From assembly GCA_023437365.1 (NCBI GenBank), contig JAEZGK010000035.1:71101-135100 (forward strand): a stretch of DNA of 64,000 bases, given 5' to 3'. Both the position numbers and the translations under genes were made by a program. The DNA is from Bacillota bacterium. Lineage in GTDB: Bacteria > Bacillota > Clostridia > Lachnospirales > Lachnospiraceae. Each line of letters begins with the position of its first letter. Within the stretch, counting starts at the first letter, position 1. Positions 42,333 through 51,999 of the stretch are shown here, piece by piece. Under the pieces are notes generated by a model. It made no database searches. It saw nothing but the letters and a program-made list of their open reading frames with translations, and was not told where the DNA came from.

Positions 42333-45137
42333 CTATTCATCCAACAGCTCACGAATACTCTCATCGAACTGGTCCCCGAGATACGCCCTTCCTTTCGGCA
42401 GCCTGTCCAGATAATCGCCGTGTATCTGCTCATTGATACGCGCTATTTCTTCCTTTAAATCACCGGCAGAAAGTCTTAAGGCACCCTTTCCCAAGATAAT
42501 TAACTGCTCCAGGGCATCGGAGGTAGCGACAGTCACACGATGCTCCTTAGCAATTTCATGTGTCACCTTCTCAATATATTGATCCGCTGTTTCCGCTTCC
42601 TTGGTGTAGACCACATGGATATTATGATAATCCAGAACCTCGCCGATACCGCCCTTAACCTTATACGCATCAAATACCAGAATCAGAATACAGTTTTTAA
42701 ACCCTTGATAATTGCTGAGGATATCCATGAGCTTGTTTCTGGCTGCATCCATATTCTCCCTGGCAAGTTCGTTCAGCTCCTCCCAGGAAAAGATGATGTT
42801 ATATCCGTCAACCAACAGATATTCCTTAAGCGGCTCTGCCTTCTTCTGTGACTGCTGCAGGATTGATCGTTCTGTCCTTCTATCTGACTGAGAGACTTTT
42901 TTTTCGTAGCCAAATGCACCTTGGGAAGGATGCGTTCTCTGTTTGATCTGACCGAAGGTACGGACAAAAATCTCTTCCAGCTCTTTCTCCTCCCTGATAG
43001 AGATTTCATGAGCTTGCTTTGAATTTATCCGAACGTTTCCCTTTTGTGAGGTCTCTCCATATCTTTCTACAACTATAGAATTATCTGTACCGTTATTGCT
43101 ACCTCCAATAACAGGTCTTTCTTTTACATCCGTCTTACCCTCTGAATATTGTCTTTCGTCTGAATCAGCTTCTTCCACCTCCGGTTGCCATCCATGGTCA
43201 AGATGCATATACTCTTCCACCCGGTCCCAGCTAACGGTAAAGCCAACACCGTGAGCACAGAAAACAGAGCCTGTCGGATGCTCCAGGTCGTGTTCACTGT
43301 CATATCCGATACGTGCTATCACTTCTTCGGTATTATGACAAGGCTCATACCCCTTTGGCAGACAGAACAGCCTTCCTCTGCCTTTGGTATAAGCACTTAC
43401 TTCTGTCTGATATCCCTGTAGGGTTGCAACCGGAGCACTTCCTGTGAGAACAGCGGTCTCTCCCTCGATCTCCGGCAAACCACAGGTTCCGTACATCCGC
43501 TGTAAGTCTGACATAGCTCTTCCCACCGTCTCGGCGGGAATTTCCAGCCTATAATTATAATACGGCTCCAGTAGAATACTTTTTGCTTTTTTCAAGCCCT
43601 GTCTTACCGCCCTATAGGTAGCCTGTCTGAAATCTCCGCCTTCTGTATGCTTTAGATGTGCACGCCCGTTAATCAGAGTTATCTTAAGGTCGGTGATCGG
43701 AGCTCCTGTCAATACCCCTATATGCTCCTTCTCTTCCAGATGAGTTAGAATCAGCCTCTGCCAACTGCGTTCCAAATGATCCTCACTGCAGCTACTGTCA
43801 AATTCCAAGCCACTCCCGGGCTCCCCCGGTTCCAGTAACAAATGGACTTCAGCATAGTGACGCAGAGGTTCAAAATGTCCGATACCCAGGACTTGTTCCT
43901 GTATGGTTTCTTTATAAACTATATTGCCTTGGTCAAATTCCACAGCAAAACCGAACCGCTCCAAAATCAGTGCCTTCAGGACCTCTACCTGAACCTCTCC
44001 CATCAGCTGCACATGGATTTCCTTCAGCTGCTCGGACCAAACAATATGAAGCAGTGGGTCCTCCTCCTCCAGTTGACGGATCTTAGACAGTACTATATGC
44101 GCATCGATTCCCGGCGGGAGTAACAGCTTATAATTCAGAACAGGCTCAAGGATCGGTATTTCGGACACAGCTTCTTTTCCAAGTCCTTCCCCCGGATAGG
44201 TTTTGCTAAGTCCGGTCACTGCACATACGCAGCCCGCTTCGACTGTCTCAGTAGTCTCATATCTGACTCCCGAATAAAGCCTGATTTGATCCACTTTCTC
44301 TTCCCAGACCTCGGTCTCTAAGACCAAGTTGTCGCGATTGGTCAGCAGTTCCTTTACCCTCAGTCTTCCCCCTGTAATTTTCATATAAGTCAGACGGTTC
44401 CCCTGTTCATCCCTGGCGATCTTATAAACCTTCGCACCAAACCCTTCCTTCGGTGATGGAGCAGTCGTATACTGTGCAAGTCCCAGAAGGAATGACTCTA
44501 CTCCCTCCAGCTTCAATGCAGAACCAAAGTAACAGGGAAATATTCTTCTCTCTGCAATCAAGGCTGTGATCTGATCCGTCTCAAGGAACCCCTTCTCCAT
44601 ATATTGATTCAGCAATGCTTCATCGCACATTGCCAGATTTTCCATGAATTCCACCGGACTGATCTCACTGCCAAAATCTACGCAGCCGTCATCCAGCAAT
44701 CTTTTTAATTCCTCCGTCAGGGCTTTCCGGTCCGATCCCACCAAATCCATCTTATTCACAAACAGAAAGGTAGGTATCCGATACCGCGCGAGTAACCTCC
44801 ATAAGGTTAAAGTATGTCCCTGTACCCCATCGCTCCCGCTGATTACCAGGATAGCATAATCCAATACCTGCAGCGTACGCTCCATTTCTGCAGAAAAATC
44901 CACATGTCCCGGAGTATCCAGTAATGTTGCTTCCAAATCCTTATATGAAAATGCAGCCTGCTTGGAAAAGATGGTAATGCCTCTGGCACGTTCCATCTCA
45001 TAGGTATCCAGAAATGCATCTTTATGATCTACTCTGCCCAATTTCCTGATACTTCCGGTAAGATACAGTATTCCCTCCGCAAGTGTTGTTTTTCCCGCAT
45101 CTACATGGGCTAAAATTCCGATTACCAATTTCTTCAT
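42333..45137 (-). CDS. Tet(M/W)-like ribosomal-protection GTPase fused to YacP/Rae1-type NYN nuclease
   Basis: This 934-residue protein has a translational GTPase at about 1-650, with G1 AHVDAGKT (10-17), G2 RGITI, G3 DTPGH, G4 NKMD and G5 GSALK, followed by EF-G-like domains II-V as in TetM/TetW. After a flexible linker (about 655-770) comes a NYN domain (772-934) with LVDGYNIIFSW, LVFDAYKVKGG, AETADQYIEK and VATSDALEQ, closely matching YacP/Rae1, a ribosome A-site mRNA endonuclease. The start has ACAGGAGATGAGTA upstream. Drug resistance is not implied. Confidence 0.9.
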   Translation of the reverse strand: MKKLVIGILAHVDAGKTTLAEGILYLTGSIRKLGRVDHKDAFLDTYEMERARGITIFSKQAAFSYKDLEATLLDTPGHVDFSAEMERTLQVLDYAILVISGSDGVQGHTLTLWRLLARYRIPTFLFVNKMDLVGSDRKALTEELKRLLDDGCVDFGSEISPVEFMENLAMCDEALLNQYMEKGFLETDQITALIAERRIFPCYFGSALKLEGVESFLLGLAQYTTAPSPKEGFGAKVYKIARDEQGNRLTYMKITGGRLRVKELLTNRDNLVLETEVWEEKVDQIRLYSGVRYETTETVEAGCVCAVTGLSKTYPGEGLGKEAVSEIPILEPVLNYKLLLPPGIDAHIVLSKIRQLEEEDPLLHIVWSEQLKEIHVQLMGEVQVEVLKALILERFGFAVEFDQGNIVYKETIQEQVLGIGHFEPLRHYAEVHLLLEPGEPGSGLEFDSSCSEDHLERSWQRLILTHLEEKEHIGVLTGAPITDLKITLINGRAHLKHTEGGDFRQATYRAVRQGLKKAKSILLEPYYNYRLEIPAETVGRAMSDLQRMYGTCGLPEIEGETAVLTGSAPVATLQGYQTEVSAYTKGRGRLFCLPKGYEPCHNTEEVIARIGYDSEHDLEHPTGSVFCAHGVGFTVSWDRVEEYMHLDHGWQPEVEEADSDERQYSEGKTDVKERPVIGGSNNGTDNSIVVERYGETSQKGNVRINSKQAHEISIREEKELEEIFVRTFGQIKQRTHPSQGAFGYEKKVSQSDRRTERSILQQSQKKAEPLKEYLLVDGYNIIFSWEELNELARENMDAARNKLMDILSNYQGFKNCILILVFDAYKVKGGIGEVLDYHNIHVVYTKEAETADQYIEKVTHEIAKEHRVTVATSDALEQLIILGKGALRLSAGDLKEEIARINEQIHGDYLDRLPKGRAYLGDQFDESIRELLDE

Positions 45138-45417
45138 TACTCATCTCCTGTAAATATCCGTTCCTTCTTTGAACCATGATGCACAAAGCGGCAGCTCAAA
45201 TCACTCTGGTTTTCAAATTTCAGAATAATCTTTATTCCATTGCTATACAAGAATAATAATAAATTATATAATTCGGGAATGCAAGGTGTTCCTGATAGAA
45301 GACCTCCTGTTAGGAGAAGAAAATATGCTTGATTTTCTATTTTTATAAGCGTATAATTCCTATTCATACAACATCTTTAGGACAGATAATCGATATTTCG
45401 ATATCAGGTGACTTAAC

Positions 45418-46776
45418 ATGAGTAATAATTTTCTGAAACAAAACAACGAACAAAGACGTAATTTAATACTAAACGGACCGGTATCTACGACAATTCTGCT
45501 GCTTTCAGTACCCACGCTTATGTTGGGACTGGTCCAATCCGTCATTCCTGTAATTGACGGCCTCTTTCTCAATAATTATGCCGGCACTGTTGCTGCAAGT
45601 GCTGTCACTTATTGTGTTCCGATTGTCAATATCACAACTGCACTGGCACAGGGCTTGAGCGTGGCAGGTATGGCGGTGATTGGGCAATCTAATGGAAAGG
45701 GCAATTTTGATGCCAGCCGTCGAATCTCAATTCAACTGATCGTTTTTTCCTTTCTCCTTGGTTTTATTTTAGCTCCGCTTCTGATCGCCCTTGCCTTCCC
45801 TGTTTCCTCCTATGTTAATGCTGAGATTTCACATGATGTTTTCGTATATCTTGCCCTGAATGCCGCCGTGATCCCTTTTTCCTTTATGGAGTCCATCTAC
45901 AATGCTATAAAGAACGCACAGGGAAAGCCTGAGGATACTTTTGTGCGCATGATTATCATGCTTATATTTAAGATTCTCTTCAGTGCACTATTCATTGCTG
46001 TTTTCCACTGGGGACTGGTCGGTTCGGTTATGGCATCCCTGGCCTCCAATATACTGATCACCGTATGGATGTATTATGAGCTGTTTATCAAAGCCGACGG
46101 TGACCGCTTTACCATGGTAGGCTTCCGGTTTGATAAACAGATCATCAAAAATTTGATCCACATCGGGTTTCCTTCCATGCTCTCCAGCGTAATGCTGAAT
46201 CTTGGCTTCTTTCTAATCAACAATGAAGTCGAAAAATATGGCCCTATTGTCCTAAACGGACAGGGAATAGCCAGCAGCATCACCTCTGTCTGTTTTATCC
46301 TTCCCTCCTCCTTTGGTTCCTCTGTCACCACCATGGTCAGCATGAATATTGGAGCCAAACAGGTGGATAAGGCAAAGAAGTCTTGCCTCATCGGATGTAT
46401 CATCAGCGCAATTACTGCGGCAATTTTAATTGCAATCATTGTTCCTCTATCCTCAAGGCTTACGATCCTCTTCACCCGTGATGCCGAGGTACTTGCCGTA
46501 GCGAATCGTGCCCTTCACATCTATACCTATTCCGTAATAGGTTTTGGTATCTGCATGGTTCAGCAGGGTGCCTTCATCGGTCTGGGTCGGACCCGTATCA
46601 CACTGGTGCTCAGTATACTTCGTATCTGGCTCCTTCGATATGTATTTATACTGGCTACCCAACATTATCTCAGTTTTTACTCGGTATTCTGGGGTAATCT
46701 GTTCTCAAACTACATAGCAGCGCTGATTACAACGATTATGATTGTAAGAATAAAGTGGATTTCTGATTCAGATTAA
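45418..46776 (+). CDS. MATE family efflux transporter
   Basis: This 452-residue protein has twelve membrane helices in two repeats, with the first repeat opening at LNGPVSTTILLLSVPTLMLG and GLSVAGMAVIGQ in the first half, typical of MATE exporters of the Na+-driven group. Divergent from the Tet/NYN gene with a 280-bp shared upstream region. Substrate unknown; distinct from the other MATE gene in the window. Confidence 0.9.
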   Translation: MSNNFLKQNNEQRRNLILNGPVSTTILLLSVPTLMLGLVQSVIPVIDGLFLNNYAGTVAASAVTYCVPIVNITTALAQGLSVAGMAVIGQSNGKGNFDASRRISIQLIVFSFLLGFILAPLLIALAFPVSSYVNAEISHDVFVYLALNAAVIPFSFMESIYNAIKNAQGKPEDTFVRMIIMLIFKILFSALFIAVFHWGLVGSVMASLASNILITVWMYYELFIKADGDRFTMVGFRFDKQIIKNLIHIGFPSMLSSVMLNLGFFLINNEVEKYGPIVLNGQGIASSITSVCFILPSSFGSSVTTMVSMNIGAKQVDKAKKSCLIGCIISAITAAILIAIIVPLSSRLTILFTRDAEVLAVANRALHIYTYSVIGFGICMVQQGAFIGLGRTRITLVLSILRIWLLRYVFILATQHYLSFYSVFWGNLFSNYIAALITTIMIVRIKWISDSD

Positions 46777-46889
46777 TGAGAATTCATCTGAGCTCATCCG
46801 ATTGATATTGACTAATCCCCCTACTCATGATATTTTCAGAATATGATATCTGGAAACGATTGTCAGATAAATATTGGGAGGTCTATCTC

Positions 46890-47720
46890 ATGGCAGAACA
46901 ATTGAAATATCAAGCTGATATTGCAGCAATCCTGGAAAGACGCTACGACAATGGGGGAGATTATTGGGCTACTCCCGACAAGCGTCTAATGAAGGGCAGC
47001 CCCTTTACTACACTTGATTGTGCATTCATGCTTACCGAATTAGGCATAGACTGTTCGGAGACTGTTTTGAAGGAGACCGCAGAGCTAATCCTAAGCTGTT
47101 GGTGTGAGGACGGACGTTTCAAGGTATATCCGAAGGGTGGAATTTATCCGTGTCATACGATTAATGCTTCCAGAACACTCTGTTATTTGGGATACGCTTC
47201 TGATTCACGTTTAAAAACAACCTTTGATCATCTTCTGCAAATCCAGCACAGTGATGGTGGCTGGCGCTGTAATAAATTTTTCTTCGGTAGGGGACCCGAG
47301 ACAGAATACTCTAATCCCGGCCCTACCTTAACTGCATTGGATGCATTTCGTTTTACCCCATTACCGAATAACTCAGAAGCTCTTGATCATGCAGTAGAAT
47401 TTCTGCTTCACCATTGGGAGACTCGTATTCCTCTTGGCCCCTGCCATTATGGAATTGGTACGCTCTTCTTTCAGGTAAGCTATCCCTTCGGTCATTACAA
47501 CCTATTTTTTTATGTCTATGTCCTGTCCTTTTACGATAAGGCAAAGAAAGACCCGAGGTTTCTCGAAGCACTCGGGGTCTTGAAGAGCAAATTACGGGAT
47601 GGAAGAATTATCTCAGAACGTCCCAATCAGAAGCTTGCAGGATTTACCTTCTGTAAGAAGGGCGAGCCTAGCGAACTGGGTACAAAGCGTTATGAGGAAA
47701 TATTAAACAACTTATCATAA
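46890..47720 (+). CDS. Prenyltransferase/terpene-cyclase-like alpha-alpha toroid protein
   Basis: This 276-residue protein starts at 46890, where GGGAGG lies 8 bp upstream. A QHSDGGWRCN repeat motif near residue 120 and helical repeat content match the squalene/prenyltransferase repeat family, with CHYGIGTLFFQVSYPFGHYN as a second conserved segment. No DDxD catalytic motif was identified, so enzymatic activity is uncertain. Function unknown. Confidence 0.7.
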   Translation: MAEQLKYQADIAAILERRYDNGGDYWATPDKRLMKGSPFTTLDCAFMLTELGIDCSETVLKETAELILSCWCEDGRFKVYPKGGIYPCHTINASRTLCYLGYASDSRLKTTFDHLLQIQHSDGGWRCNKFFFGRGPETEYSNPGPTLTALDAFRFTPLPNNSEALDHAVEFLLHHWETRIPLGPCHYGIGTLFFQVSYPFGHYNLFFYVYVLSFYDKAKKDPRFLEALGVLKSKLRDGRIISERPNQKLAGFTFCKKGEPSELGTKRYEEILNNLS

Positions 47721-47857
47721 TCAAATAAATGATACTTGAAAAGCTGTTTCATCGTTCTTAACAGGGCTGCAAGCGCATGCCTGCAGCTGATCGGTTCAAT
47801 TATTGCAAAGAAGATACCATAGGATCGATCAATCATGGTAATTATATATATCACCCT

Positions 47858-48283
47858 TTACGACAGAAACTTGTAATCAATTGTAACCTCAACATTATTT
47901 TTGATAGCAAGCCAAACCGGTGAAATTCGCTCTGCTTCCTCAATCGCCTTTCGAACATCTTCTTCCTTCACACCGTCAGAATTCAAGGTGATTACTGCAT
48001 TTATTTTTTCGAGTGTGAGTGGATTCATTCTTCGGATTGCATCCGCTCTCATCTCATAATGAGTAACCGTATTTCCCATTCTTCGCAGTAGAGCCTTAAT
48101 TGCCGTGCTTACACATCCTGCAAAGCTAATCGTCAAGGCTTCCAATCCCAAATATCCCTCATCATCTCCAAGTGGGGGTGGACAGTCAAAGATCACTGCC
48201 TGTTTCGGCCGAAGGTTCGAAGCCGCACGAAATTTTACCCTTTCATTCTCCATTCTTAAATCCACATAAAGTTCATTACTCAT
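47858..48283 (-). CDS. OsmC family peroxiredoxin-like protein
   Basis: This 141-residue OsmC/Ohr family protein has one clear catalytic Cys in ISFAGCVSTAIKALL (near 57). The second family Cys at the helix near residue 115 is not apparent, so it may belong to a one-Cys OsmC subgroup. Such proteins reduce organic peroxides or persulfides. Nearest neighbour is an ECF sigma factor 58 bp upstream, possibly its controller. Confidence 0.85.
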   Translation of the reverse strand: MSNELYVDLRMENERVKFRAASNLRPKQAVIFDCPPPLGDDEGYLGLEALTISFAGCVSTAIKALLRRMGNTVTHYEMRADAIRRMNPLTLEKINAVITLNSDGVKEEDVRKAIEEAERISPVWLAIKNNVEVTIDYKFLS

Positions 48284-48341
48284 TGTTAAATATCCTCCTA
48301 TATTTGTTATATCAGGTTAGACACTTAACCATAGTAAATGG

Positions 48342-49121
48342 TTACAATATTTCTGCAACTCGTCTTAATTTTTCTATAAACTCTTCTTTTGAAATTTTGG
48401 CTTGTACATAGTATAAGTATTCTATTTTATGTATGGTATCCATATTTTTAAAATACGCTTGTTTTAAATTCTCTGATTTCATCTGATGATAGCTTTCTGG
48501 TATCGGTAAATGATGATCATTCATATATTTGATCCATAGATGGCATTTACAGGGCTTCGCAGGGTCTATCAGATTGCATCGCATTTCGAACATCTCCTGT
48601 AATTTCTTTCTGCCTCTATGAAGCGTTACTTTTACGTTATCCAAAGAAATATCCAGAATTTCTGCAAGGTCATGGTTATCTAAATCAAGAAGGTTCTTAA
48701 AAAGGAAACATACCCTTTGTCTTCTGGGGATACATTTCAGAAAGCCCTGCAGACATTTCTCACGCATTTCTTCAACAATCAGATTATCCTCCAGATTCGG
48801 TACAAATTCAAGACTATTCAGGAATTCGCTCTCACTAACGCCGAGTTCTTCTGTAATTCGTATCAACGGTAGCTTTTTGATATATTCGAAATACCGATAA
48901 CTTTCATTAATTACAATCCGGTATACCCATGTGTACAGCTTAGCATTCCCCTTAAATTTATCGAGGTTTTGATATGCCTTAATGAAAGAATCCTGAAGTA
49001 TATCCTCTGTATTCTGATGGTTACCGGTCATTCGAAAGACACAGGCATACAGCTTTGAATAATTCTCCGTATAAAGATCGACAAGCTTCTTACATAGTTC
49101 CTCATGATTGCTCTCTTCCAT
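48342..49121 (-). CDS. ECF-type RNA polymerase sigma factor with Cys-containing C-terminal extension
   Basis: This 259-residue protein has sigma region 2 at about 17-85 (NTEDILQDSFIKAYQNLDKF) and region 4 at about 120-180 (DLDNHDLAEILDISLDNVKV). The C-terminal 75 residues go past region 4 and contain RCNLIDPAKPCKCHLWIKYM, a small Cys cluster that may bind metal or respond to redox. The start at 49121 has GGGGGG upstream. No anti-sigma factor is visible nearby. Confidence 0.88.
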   Translation of the reverse strand: MEESNHEELCKKLVDLYTENYSKLYACVFRMTGNHQNTEDILQDSFIKAYQNLDKFKGNAKLYTWVYRIVINESYRYFEYIKKLPLIRITEELGVSESEFLNSLEFVPNLEDNLIVEEMREKCLQGFLKCIPRRQRVCFLFKNLLDLDNHDLAEILDISLDNVKVTLHRGRKKLQEMFEMRCNLIDPAKPCKCHLWIKYMNDHHLPIPESYHQMKSENLKQAYFKNMDTIHKIEYLYYVQAKISKEEFIEKLRRVAEIL

Positions 49122-49239
49122 GACAGACCCCCCTGTATATTTCATACTCTGTGTACTCTCTGTTCACCTGTGTATCTTCCTCTTCCTCGCTATCCGTTGC
49201 AGAAGTACAGTCAAGAACTCAAAGTGACTGTGTGAAGCT

Positions 49240-49884
49240 TTACATCCTTCTGTTATCAGTCGTATTGCTATATCTAAACAGTGCTATGCAAACCCCTGCT
49301 GTGAGTATAGCTGCAACTATCGCTTCCGGTAATCCATTTACAATAATGATTGTAAAAATTGCTTTATAAATTGCTTCAATCGCAAGATTAAAAGTCTTTC
49401 CATATGCGTCTCGAAAAAGGAAATATATTAAATTCATCACTAGTATGGTGTTTGTCATGGAACCGGCAATTCCGGCAATACCAAGGCAGAAAATTTCTCC
49501 CTTACCCTTCGAGAGCTTATGAAAAAATTTATAAATATAATAGGGAACGACGCCAACCAAAATCCTGGGAAGGAAAGCAACGAGGAGTGCTGTCCAGCTT
49601 CCGCTGTCCGATCCGGGTACTGCGATTGCCGGTGAAAATGCAAAGGATAAAAGTGTTGGTGCAAATGTATTGTTATATAGGCTTGTAAGGCCAAATACCG
49701 CTCCCAAACCAGATCCGATTTTTGGGCCCAGTAATATGGAACCTATAATTACCGGAACATGAATAATTGTGGCTTTTATGATTGGCAGTTGTATGTACCC
49801 GATCGGAGTAAAATTCAAAAGTATGATTACTCCTCCCAGCAGAGCTGAAAGCACCATTTTCCTTGTATTACTATTTAAATTCAT
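49240..49884 (-). CDS. panT: ECF transporter S component, probable pantothenate
   Basis: This 214-residue protein has five to six membrane helices and starts MNLNSNTRKMVLSALLGGVI, with family elements IIHVPVIIGSILLGP and GLGAVFGLTSLYNN. S components bind vitamins for the shared ECF energy module, which is absent here. The pantothenate assignment is inference from the position next to coaX, coaC and coaB. Its start overlaps coaX by 14 bp. Confidence 0.75.
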   Translation of the reverse strand: MNLNSNTRKMVLSALLGGVIILLNFTPIGYIQLPIIKATIIHVPVIIGSILLGPKIGSGLGAVFGLTSLYNNTFAPTLLSFAFSPAIAVPGSDSGSWTALLVAFLPRILVGVVPYYIYKFFHKLSKGKGEIFCLGIAGIAGSMTNTILVMNLIYFLFRDAYGKTFNLAIEAIYKAIFTIIIVNGLPEAIVAAILTAGVCIALFRYSNTTDNRRM

Positions 49885-50665
49885 AAAGCTCCCCCTTAGA
49901 TTTGTTTTGAATTATTTCTGTATAAATCATAGCCAAGCCTTCCAGCAGCAAAACAGGCTCATACTGAAACGGTAAGGTACAATATGGTATTATAGCCTCT
50001 GAATTTCCGCCGGTCAGGATAACAGGTGTATCAGCCTCTAGTTCATCTTGTATGCGCCGCACTAAGCCCTCAATTAAAGCGGCTGTTCCATAAATGGCAC
50101 CAGACAGCATGCATTCTGTTGTATTTTTGCCGATTACATTTTTCGGATTAGTAAGAGCTACCGTGTTAAGCTGTGAGGTCCGTGCCGCCAGTGCTTGCAT
50201 TCCTGTCATCACACCGGGTAAAATGACACCTCCTGCAAATGCCCCTGATTGGTTGATTACATTCATTGTTGTTGCCGTTCCGTAGTCAACCACAATGAAA
50301 GGTGGTTGATATTTCTTAAGTGCTGCTTTACAACACAATAACCGATCCGATCCCAATATCCCAGAGTACTCCGAACGGTCAAGTCCCCAATCTGTACTAT
50401 CTGAGATCAGTATCGGCTCGATCGAAAAAAAATGCTGAAGCACTTCCATAAACAATGGTGTCTTCTCCGGAACCACGGAGGACAGAGCCACTCCTTCCAT
50501 CTGTTCCATAGACAAATGAAATTTCTCCATTAGCGACAGGCATAGCTTTTCGATACAATGTCGATCTGATAATGCTATCATCGGGAAACGTTCCGTAGCA
50601 ATCATTTTGGTATGATATATACCATAAGTCAAATTAGTGTTTCCGATATTAGCCAAAAGAATCAT
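49871..50665 (-). CDS. coaX: Type III pantothenate kinase
   Basis: This 264-residue protein matches CoaX, which phosphorylates pantothenate. GSDRLLCCKAALKK near 103 and VVDYGTATTMNVINQ near 121 hold the second and third family Asp residues. The first motif reads LANIGNTN where the family has DxGNT, so the usual first Asp is Asn. It follows coaC with a 4-bp overlap. Full length. Confidence 0.9.
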   Translation of the reverse strand: MILLANIGNTNLTYGIYHTKMIATERFPMIALSDRHCIEKLCLSLMEKFHLSMEQMEGVALSSVVPEKTPLFMEVLQHFFSIEPILISDSTDWGLDRSEYSGILGSDRLLCCKAALKKYQPPFIVVDYGTATTMNVINQSGAFAGGVILPGVMTGMQALAARTSQLNTVALTNPKNVIGKNTTECMLSGAIYGTAALIEGLVRRIQDELEADTPVILTGGNSEAIIPYCTLPFQYEPVLLLEGLAMIYTEIIQNKSKGELYEFK

Positions 50666-51216
50666 TGCTTCTCCCCTAAACTTTCTATCACGATTCTGAT
50701 TATGTCATCTACCTCGGCCAGTGCACCCTTCCCGATCTCTCCATCTGCTAATCTTGCCTCCCTTGGTTCAATAAATTGATAACCATACTTTTCTAATTTA
50801 TGAATATTCTCCTGAACTATGGGATTTTCATACATTCTTGTGTTCATCGCAGGAGCAATCCACCTGGGAATATCTTTGATTGCAAGTGCTATAGAGGATA
50901 GTAAATCATCCCCTATTCCGTTTGCTATTTTCCCAATGATATTGGCGGTTGCCGGAGCAATCAGAAACAGGTCGGCTTTCTTGGACAATGAAATATGCCT
51001 AACCTCCCTTGGATAATCCACTTCAAACAACTCACAATTAATCCTGTTTTTTGATAGGGTCTGCAGGGTTAAAGGTGTAATAAACTCCATGCTGCCCTTG
51101 GTCATGATTACGTCAACATGATAGCCTGCCTTTGTCAGTATGTTTGTGATATCGGCAGCCTTATATGCGGCGATGCTTCCGGTGACTCCTAAGACTATAT
51201 TTTTCATTTTTGGCAT
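50662..51216 (-). CDS. coaC: Phosphopantothenoylcysteine decarboxylase
   Basis: This 184-residue flavoprotein has LGVTGSIAAYKAADI at the N-terminus, the active-site His in REVRHISLSKKAD (near 75) and PAMNTRMYENP (near 125), the substrate-clamping motif. It is free-standing, not fused to the ligase as in many bacteria. Overlaps coaB by 13 bp. Confidence 0.92.
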   Translation of the reverse strand: MPKMKNIVLGVTGSIAAYKAADITNILTKAGYHVDVIMTKGSMEFITPLTLQTLSKNRINCELFEVDYPREVRHISLSKKADLFLIAPATANIIGKIANGIGDDLLSSIALAIKDIPRWIAPAMNTRMYENPIVQENIHKLEKYGYQFIEPREARLADGEIGKGALAEVDDIIRIVIESLGEKQ

Positions 51217-51983
51217 CTCCCCTCGATAGTCTGAATTACACTTCTTGAAATCGCATTCGCTATTTCTTGCTTTGTATATAGGTATTGAATCGTTTGATCT
51301 GTTCCCAGGAGAATTCCGGCATGGTGATCCGCATCAATATTTCTTTTATCATTTGCCAGTACAAAATCACATTTATTCTCATTCATAAGCTTTCTTGCAG
51401 CCTGTAATAAATCACTTACCTTCGCTCCGGCAAGCAGCTTAAACCCAACCAAAACAGCCTTCGGTTGAAGCTGTTTGAACATTCTGATTATCTTCGGTGT
51501 TTTTTCCAGGCATAGAAATAATCGCGCAATGTCCGAGGATATTTTCGCTGAACTCTGATGACCGGTATATTCCGATAACGCTTGATGAAGCCGGGATAGT
51601 AAGTGCTCCTGAATACTGATATCTGTATTGTTTTCCATTAGGCTATTCGCCAGGAATTGCTCCAGTTCTTCACTTGCAGCACTGTATTTTACAGTGTAAT
51701 CACTTATTGCCATAGCATGGATAATTGCATCAAAGACCTGCTCCTGAAGGAGCTTTTCTAAAGCAATCTTTAAATTTTGTACATTATCGATGCGTAAAAC
51801 TTCTGCCCTAGAGTTTTGCGGTGTAAGAGCATCCTCGGAGCAGAGGTAGGTAACAGCGATACCCTCTATGTTCAACAAAGTGTCAGCAATTAAGCTCCCC
51901 AGTCGTCCTGTAGCCATATTGCTAATTTTTCTCACCTCATCGATTTTCTCCGAGGTTCCGCCAGACGTTATTAGTATATTCAT
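51204..51983 (-). CDS. coaB: Phosphopantothenate-cysteine ligase (CoaB type)
   Basis: This 259-residue protein begins MNILITSGGTSEKIDEVRKI, the nucleotide-binding start of separate CoaB enzymes, with VGFKLLAG and CDFVLANDKRNIDADHH later. It joins cysteine to phosphopantothenate. It lies 16 bp after the tetR stop. Confidence 0.9.
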   Translation of the reverse strand: MNILITSGGTSEKIDEVRKISNMATGRLGSLIADTLLNIEGIAVTYLCSEDALTPQNSRAEVLRIDNVQNLKIALEKLLQEQVFDAIIHAMAISDYTVKYSAASEELEQFLANSLMENNTDISIQEHLLSRLHQALSEYTGHQSSAKISSDIARLFLCLEKTPKIIRMFKQLQPKAVLVGFKLLAGAKVSDLLQAARKLMNENKCDFVLANDKRNIDADHHAGILLGTDQTIQYLYTKQEIANAISRSVIQTIEGRCQK

Positions 51984-51999
51984 GTCAAAATCCTTTCCG

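Noticed and set aside
42333..45137. Tetracycline resistance determinant
   Set aside because: The GTPase part resembles Tet(M/W), but the fused nuclease and the chromosomal setting give no evidence of drug resistance.
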